From Tetraselmis striata (Eukaryota; Chlorophyta; Chlorodendrophyceae; Chlorodendrales; Chlorodendraceae), in the NCBI GenBank assembly GCA_006384855.1, contig VCJN01000051.1, positions 124,001-188,000 on the forward strand: a DNA stretch of 64,000 bases, written 5' to 3'. Each line of letters begins with the position of its first letter. Position 1 is the first letter of the stretch. Under the pieces are notes generated by a model. The model had not been told where the DNA came from. It searched no databases and worked only from the letters and a program-made list of their open reading frames with translations. The translations under genes were made by a program, and so were the position numbers. This document shows, one piece after another, positions 57,416-64,000 of the stretch.

Positions 57416-60113
57416 TCACAGCGCCGTGCGGTAGCCGACCTTGTTTGCCGGGTTCTGGAACGACGCCGCCATCTCCCCCGTCGCCTTGCGGCCCACCTGC
57501 GCACTGTTAAAAGTGGCGCCGCGGGTGTCAGCTGGCTGGGTATCTCCCCGTGGTGCCGGGACAGAATTTTGGCAGCGGGCGCGGAATAGGAGAGGGGGGG
57601 GGGGGGGGGGTGGAAGGGGGGACGCGGTGGTGCGCAGAGTAATGGAACTGCGGCCCAGCGGGGTCGGCAGCTTCAAGTGGTATTACGGCTCCAATGCTTA
57701 TGAAACGCTTATGAAACGTTGACTAGCGTCTGTGCTAAACACGGATACCTTTGCGTAGCTGCCCTCGAAGTGGGGTTTCTCCGCCCCGCATTCTTTCCGT
57801 GTTGTGTGACAGCGATGCAACACCAAATTTGAAACGGAATTTGGTCAATAGGGTGCCGGAAGCTGTTCGGCTGAACCTCGCACAGCACCTGCGCAACCCC
57901 AGTGGTCCAGCGGATAACAACGGGCAGCCCGTAGACCCCCCCCCCCCCCTACCGTAGCTTTTTTGTCGGTTTTAATCAGTGCGTTCAGTATCTTGCCGGG
58001 GCGCCAGGGTGGTGGGTGCAGGTGAAGGGGGGGGGGGCGCTCACGTTTGCCCGCCCTCCGCGGCCCGCTTTATGGCCTCCCGCTTGGTGTACTGCCCGAT
58101 CACCGTCTCCTGGGCAAGCTGACGAGGGAGGGGGTGAGGGAAAGGGCCAGAGAGGGGCGGGGGGGGGGGGGGGGGGGGGGGGGCAGCCGGTGCGGCTGGG
58201 GTTAGCAAGGCGCCGAGGCAGTGATGTTTCATACATTGGCACAGTTATCATATTCAAAGTATGGATGGCGTGTTGGAACCTTTTGATTGTGTCTTATCAT
58301 CTTTACTGCGCGGTGTTCTATAATTCAAATACACTGTGGGGATTGCACAGTGGGGGGGAATGTTTGCAAATGCAATCCACCATTCGCATTCGCAGCCTGC
58401 ATGCGTGCAAGAAAGACGGCGTGGACAAGTTCCAGTGTGTTGATCAAAGTGCGTACCCACGCTCGCATCATCTATCGGTGCGCAGCGAGGGAAATGCCTA
58501 CGAAATATGCACATAGCGGGAAAGTGCGTTGCATGCATAACCGCCAGCTCTGAGTGGAGATGTGGCAGAACGACGTGGTGGTTATACGCAACACACGGAC
58601 GGCATGCGGACGGCCCATTCAGATACACAGTTATACCCGTGCAAAAACACGACTCCCATACCTCATTTATGTCAGTCCACATGCATGCAATCAAGACGGA
58701 TTTCACAAACCCCCGATACTGAGGTCACACCGTGCATGACAACCAAACCTGCATTGACCTTTGTGTATACATGCATACAATGAGGAGAGCGCGCTGGCCG
58801 CCAGAGAGGAGGGGGGGGGGGGGGGGGGCACAGCGCTCACCTTGTTGGTGGTGGCGTACATGTCGTACTCCGCGGCGCTCTGCCACTCGCTCGTCTTGCG
58901 GGTGGTCGTCAGGTTGGGGCTGGCGGCGTCGCGCGGCACGTTGCGGTCGTTGAACTTGCTGCCGTTCCACAGGTACGTCTGCAGGCGCGGGTCCTCCACC
59001 GTCTTGTCCTCTGCTCACCGCGTCCGGGGAGAAGGAGGAGGGTGGGGGGAGGGGGGGGCAGGGTCTCAGCCCGCTTGCGCCAACATGCAGCACCTCACCG
59101 AAGGAGAGAATAAATATGTTTACGTGCTCTTCCGGCTAGGGAGGGGGCGGAGGGGCGCACTGAAGGTGAGCTGGTTGAGCGTCCCGAAGCACGTGGTGGG
59201 AGGCTCGTCAGCGGGGCCATGCGCGATGAGAACAGTAGCGCTGCGGTCGCCTGCAGATGTTCCACGGCCAATGCGCACAGGCAAGGGGGGTTAAATCGGC
59301 GGGCAATGTCTCTTTAGTACTGCGATGGCGATCCACGTGGTGCAGGGGCGGCCAGGACAGGGAGGCGGGCAGCGGCATGCGAGGATGCGCAGGCCGGGTC
59401 GCACCGGCATATTTGAGCTCCAGGTCCTTGCGCTGCCCGGCCTCTGCGGCGTCGGGGCCGTACTTGCCCTGCGTGGCGAAGGGCGCAAGGGACTGCCTCA
59501 GTGCTGAGATCTCGCCCCCACCAGCGCGGCGAGTGGAGCCACCGCAGCGAGCGTCTACAAAAGACTTCCTTCATTCGTATCACTGTGATTTTGAATGGTT
59601 TGTTGAAAACAATTGTGCGCAGATCTGAGTATCTTTGGGGGCTTCTTTGGTGTGTTGCCGCCAGCTGGGCGGGGGCGTACGTCGGGCACGTAGCTGGCTC
59701 GCTGGGTTGTGGTGGCCTGGAGGGTTAAGCCGGGGTACTCCAGTGGCGAGGTCTGGTTGTTGGCCACCGACGTCACGTCCTCCGTCCAGTTGCCGACGTT
59801 CACCCCCAGCCTGCGCACGGCCAAGCAAGGCGGCGAGCGTCAGCCGGTCCCGATTGTCCTCCCCCCTCCCCTATTACCGTCGTCCCGCAACCCCCGATAC
59901 CCGCTATGGTACGTCTCCGCTTGTTTTCAGGGCGTGTCCAAAAGCAAGGTGGAGATGGCCGCGGCGAAGGGGGGGGGGGGGGGGGGGGGGGGGGGGCGGG
60001 CGGGCGAGGCATTCCGGCGGAGCGGCGCACCGATACTCATTCTTGTGGTGGCTCAGCCCGATCCCCAGGCCGCAGCCGCGGCTCCATCGGTTTGTCTCCC
60101 CCGTGCTGGTCAT
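57416..60113 (-). CDS. Conserved-looking 211-residue protein, possibly axonemal, seven exons with a 10-nt microexon
   Basis: Exons (minus) 60113-60031, 59810-59681, 59492-59405, 59010-58841, 58118-58045, 57758-57749 and 57496-57416 close in frame. The 10-nt microexon CTACGCAAAG (57758-57749; acceptor GGGCAG, donor GTATCC) restores the phase between its neighbours and adds YAK. The protein starts MTSTGETNRWSRGCGLGIGL and has SHHKNEYRLGVNVGNWTED. It has two Thr-Thr motifs of similar shape (ATTTQRASYVPD and LTTTRKTSEW) and ends NPANKVGYRTAL. It has no signal peptide or membrane span. The GNW.E and TTT..S(Y/W) patterns recall small microtubule-inner or axonemal proteins such as CFAP107-type proteins; that is inference. 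Almost every intron has a long C run on the coding strand. Confidence 0.62.
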
Positions 60114-62047
60114 CTTGGCGGCTGCTCGTGCTGTTCTGCCTACACTCCCGACCCCCCCCTGTAAGCAACACAAGCCTCCCGCGCGCCACCCGCAAAGTGC
60201 GCGCGCCGGCTCTCTCCTGTCGCTCCGCGACGAGGGGGGCGGTGCGGTAGATGCGTGCGTGGCGGGATGAGCAGCTGCGGTGCGGCTCTGAGATAGGCCT
60301 GCACGAAGCTTGACTGGGTGGAAGCAGGTAGGATCAGAGTGGGTGCAGCTGGAAGAACAGAGTGGGTCGCCCTGGCACCGCATGTGGCGGGCGGACGACA
60401 ACGGTTTGCGGCATAGACGACAACGGGGCGCATGCGAGGAGAGTGCCGGCCCGATGGTAATACCCGGTATCTGCTAGATCTTATAAAATGTACACATATA
60501 TAGTCGTTATACAGTCGTCGCTGCTAAGACTACTGGTAGTAGGCGTCGTCGTTATCATGCACGAGATATCAGACTGGATAATAATCAGACATTATTTACT
60601 ATCCCGTACAATATATGCCGGTGGTGATGCCGGTGGTGATGCCGCAGCGCGATTACCCTAATAAATAAATATAGATTAGATCAAGATATAGATTAGATCG
60701 ACGCGGCGCGCCTACAGGTAGTTTTATACTGTTCCACACAAATTTGACTTTTGGCAAGTACATGCAGCAATGAACTGACGGAGTGCGACAAAGACAATGA
60801 CACATGGCTTTATTCCGTAGTTAGATCGGTGCCTAAATGGCCGTGGTAGAGACGCTGGAAGGGTTCCACTCTTCCCAGTCCTATCCGAGGGGCGAAATAA
60901 AAAGTGAAATAACTAGCGCATGCATGCGCTGCTGTGCGCTGCAGAAAGCATGACTTTGTCCATAGTAAGGAACACTGTTGACCACGTGGGCGGTCGGTAT
61001 TATTCTGATGCTACTGGGCAAACAATAAATGCTGTTTTTTACCATCTGCTGAATCGTCAATACATATGCAACCGTGCACTGGGCCCTCATTGGGGCAGGT
61101 GGGTGAATACGCTCTTCGTCTAGTAGGTGCTAGAAACTGTTGCCAATATCACAATGTGGCTGCACATGTAGTTGTATCGCCCATAGATTGCCGCCGTATA
61201 TGGCGGCAAGCTAATGTGATATGGTTTCTGAAATGTGATATGGTTTCTGAATACCGAGCGGGATCTGGCAGCAAATTTGCACAGCACGATTGCCGTGTAT
61301 TGATGAAATTTGGGATGTCGTCAAATAAAGCAAACTTTATGCTGGTGATGTGTGGGCATGCCACCATGGTATACACAGCAATCGTGCGCGCCAGCACTGT
61401 ACTTACATAACAAGTGGTACGTGCCAATAAGCGGGCATACAAGTGTGCATGTATATCTATACGCTATACCGCTACACGGAGTATGTGGTGACGCTTATCG
61501 CACGGGGAGGAGTACACCCAATCCATACCCATGATGATGGTCACATTCTGTAGACCTTACCCTTTCCATACGCCTTATATCTGTGACGACATAGGAAAAC
61601 AGTAGGGGCAGCGTCACTGTACACATCTGGATTTGGAAAATAAATTAGGCGCTTGTCATTATTTACCCATTGCCGGATATGCTTTGCGGCCATATAGCGC
61701 GGGAGATAGCATCAAATTACCGCCAATTGTACACTCCGTAATGACCATCAATGTGTTAAATGGTCGTTATTACATCCCTACCTACAGCGCGATCAAACTT
61801 GTCGGCATCATTTCAGTATGTGCGCTGGCAGTTTGCGGGCGGAATGAGAAATTATCGCACGTCTACTGTGGCGACTGCTGCATCAACCACAGCATGGGCA
61901 TCTATAGTCTCTACACGAGGTCATTAAGAGCACCCACGAAAAGTGCAACGTGCTTGGCCACTGCGGTGCGCATACACGGGCTATGATTGGGTAGGATTAC
62001 ACAGTGGCCACAAACCACCAACTCAGGCGTGCCCGGTCTCTGCCATC
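60114..62047. other. Intergenic region
   Basis: GC-rich promoter side to about 60440, then AT-rich with no supported gene. It holds a GCCGGTGGTGAT duplication at about 60613-60640 and an 18-bp tandem duplication TGATATGGTTTCTGA at about 61216-61250. Confidence 0.5.
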
Positions 62048-63502
62048 CTACGCCGCCCCAAGTAGCGTCAGCGCGCCCCTGATGATCACAGCCCCCATCA
62101 CCGCGGCCACTGTGGCGTAAGCAGCAATGGCGGCGCGAAAGGGCTTGGGCCCAAAGACCCCCGGCTCCGCTGCCGCGTCAGACGTCACCGCCTGCAGCAG
62201 CGGTCCCCACTCCTGGGCGCTGCATGGGGCACAGCAGACAGGACAGCTTCACCCAGGGTGCGCGATGCTGATGAACAACACTGTCGCACCCTGATGTTTC
62301 ATATGGTGTCCGGAGAATTAGATTCAGGGTGGTGCGTCGCTTTCGTTGATGGTTTCGGAGCATTTACGGCTTCGAAGACATCGATGCCCGTAGTACTGAT
62401 GCAAATTTCCGACATATGACAATACAACTTTAATTTCATCATTAGGCCATTAGAATGGGATAGGCGGGGCTCAATTCCCGGCGCTCAGCCATCCTCCCTG
62501 GTGTGGACGGGGTGTGTGGCTGCCTAGCAGCAAGATGCTACCGCCTCTGGAGGGCAAAAGTATGTATGGAGCAGGCATTGGAGAAGAGCGACACTGCAGA
62601 CAGCGGGAGCGTGCGCATAGGGCAGGCGCACCCATCTGCCCCTTCACCCCATTTGCAGGTGAGGGTGGTGTTGACAGCCGCTGGGTGGTCGTACGCTTGA
62701 CACACCAGCGCCGCCACCTCTGCGCGGCTGATGGAGACGAGGCCGGCGCCAGAGGTGCCGCGATCTGTCAGCCGAAGGTGCACGTCGCTGGACCTACGCA
62801 CAGTCACCATGGGGGCACACCGTACAATTCAGTCAGCGCAGCTCACGTCATCCTGGGTGCAGCATTCAATGCTGTGGCTCCGAGAGTCATGCCCGGGGCA
62901 ATCGCGAGGCAACCGGGGCGCTGGCGTCAGCGCACTGCTCTGAACATAACGGCAAAAGGAAACCTTTCCAGTTCCGGCTTCGATGTATGTCGGAGACTGT
63001 CATGAATAATCTTCAGCCTATGCTAGCCCCCTACACACCCACCACGTGCACGGTGCCTTGTTACGACACATGCGCTAGAACCAATATTGTTTTGCGTTCA
63101 AACAATGCAATTATAGGATGGGCAGCATGACATCGGTGGAGTGGTGACACATCAAATAATACACATCACCTGACTTGATTTTCGCATTGAATGCACATCT
63201 CGCAATACCTCTGCTTTAGTCTACGACATGGAATGCATGTACATAGCGGTACATAAGCGTGTAATCCAGTAATTTCAATGCGTGTGATTGGACCATGCGC
63301 CCGGTAAGTCACACGGGCAGCCGCTGCCAACGGACGCCGCACCTGTCGTCATCCACAAGCTTGGGTGGCCGTACAATGGTGTACTCCACACCGGAGGCGC
63401 GGATGGCGTTCTCGCCGGCGTACTGCCACTTGGTGGTCATTGACAGCACTGCATTGAGCAGCACGGTGAAGGGGAAGAATGCGCTCTTGCCCAGGGCGTT
63501 CA
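62048..63502 (-). CDS. Atypical SDR / NAD(P)-binding (NmrA-like) protein with C-terminal membrane segment, 3' part
   Basis: Exons (minus) 63502-63343, 62793-62632 and 62219-62048 are consistent in phase. The first shows LLNAVLSMTTKWQYAGENAI, then ASGVEYTIVRPPKLVDD, the K..aE..lraSG..YTIvRP pattern of atypical short-chain dehydrogenases. The second has LVSISRAEVAALVCQAYDHP, the ISR.DVA motif of the same family, and NTTLTCKWGEG. The last has a helix EWGPLLQAV, then a hydrophobic span (AAIAAYATVAAVMGAVIIRG). The N-terminal dinucleotide-binding GxxGxxG part is not in the window; the gene enters from the right edge or across a long intron. Plant relatives are mostly plastid proteins (TIC62-like or chlorophyll-pathway SDRs), so a plastid membrane site is a guess. 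Confidence 0.8.
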
Positions 63503-64000
63503 CTGCGAGACCGAGGCAGTGTTGGGCCAGCGGGGGCAGGCGGGGGTTTGAGTGGCTCAATATTGGCTGCAACGAGCATGCCATAATCCAACCATCCACC
63601 AGGCACACTGTTTAGGGCCTTGCGCATGATGGTAAGAACAGCGCATGTAATCTTGGGCTGCTTGGAGCATAGAATCGCGGAACTATCATCCAGCACTCAA
63701 GAAGCGGCGTATTGCTGATGATGCGATCGAAAAGCCACCCCCAGACTTGTCGCAGGACATGCACAGCTCGGATGAGAAATACCGCATATGGAAATAAAAA
63801 AACATGTTCTAGTGGTCATTGATCACTTTACCAATACAGCGTATTAACTTTGATCACCGCACCATTATTGATAACTCCTCATATTAAAAAATCTACTGCA
63901 AACAAACGAGCCATACTGGCAGATGCGCTGGTCAGGATGGGACAGACAGCCTCACTTAATGATGCATTTCTCAAAAGATTAACCGACAGCGGATTAGTCT
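63503..64000. other. Right edge, probably intron or upstream of the SDR gene
   Basis: AT-rich after about 63650. No exon with the dinucleotide-binding motif was found on the minus strand here. Confidence 0.4.

Noticed and set aside
62462-62500. Second tRNA-like B box
   Set aside because: GGCTCAATTCCCGG is present, but no convincing A box or stems lie upstream.

Overview
This is nuclear DNA of a GC-rich, intron-containing microbial eukaryote. Exons are very GC-rich, introns use GTGAGC/GTGCGC-type donors, and long C runs sit beside splice sites. Host genes are interleaved with many repeats and transposons. The style (EGF-like Golgi glycosyltransferase, kinesin-14, plant-type Nup50, a possible axonemal protein) suggests a flagellate alga, probably green. 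That placement is inference, because no rRNA or organelle gene is present.

Host genes, left to right: (1) the first exon of an RNA polymerase III subunit (RPC8/Rpb7 type), minus strand, running off the left edge; (2) a six-exon kinesin-14 (1647-5583, plus), head to head with it; (3) two tail-to-tail paralogues of an apparent fusion enzyme with an EGF-like Cys region, a class I methyltransferase-like domain and a GT64 exostosin-type glycosyltransferase (16403-18999 plus; 23879-21145 minus, with signal anchor); (4) an unrecognised intronless reading frame (30980-30024); (5) an eight-exon secreted, Cys-rich, probably GPI-anchored protein (35629-32873); (6) an eight-exon protein of 355 residues with a hydrophobic segment and a degenerate EF-hand (39514-37604); (7) a Nup50-like nucleoporin with FG motifs and a Ran-binding domain (51620-55470, plus); (8) a seven-exon 211-residue protein, possibly axonemal, whose frame closes only with a 10-nt microexon (60113-57416); (9) the 3' part of an atypical SDR / NAD(P)-binding protein with a C-terminal membrane segment (63502-62048).

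Mobile and repetitive DNA lies between the genes. Two facing, decayed tyrosine-recombinase elements occupy 9.5-15.0 kb. Microsatellites and tandem duplications fill 25.1-29.6 kb. A nearly perfect 6.7-kb Tc1/mariner array of form X-T-X-T-X (40104-46821) is flanked once by TA; it carries two identical intact DD35E transposases and abuts the 3' end of a LINE-like fragment (46824-48453). A MITE-like inverted repeat lies in a Nup50 intron.

Exon joins were deduced by hand from splice consensus, phase and paralogue or family similarity. All complete models close in frame (854, 611, 452, 355, 397 and 211 residues), which supports them, but no transcript evidence was available. The most notable items are the X-T-X-T-X array, the methyltransferase-GT64 fusion pair with a changed DXD motif in one copy, and the new Cys-rich surface protein.
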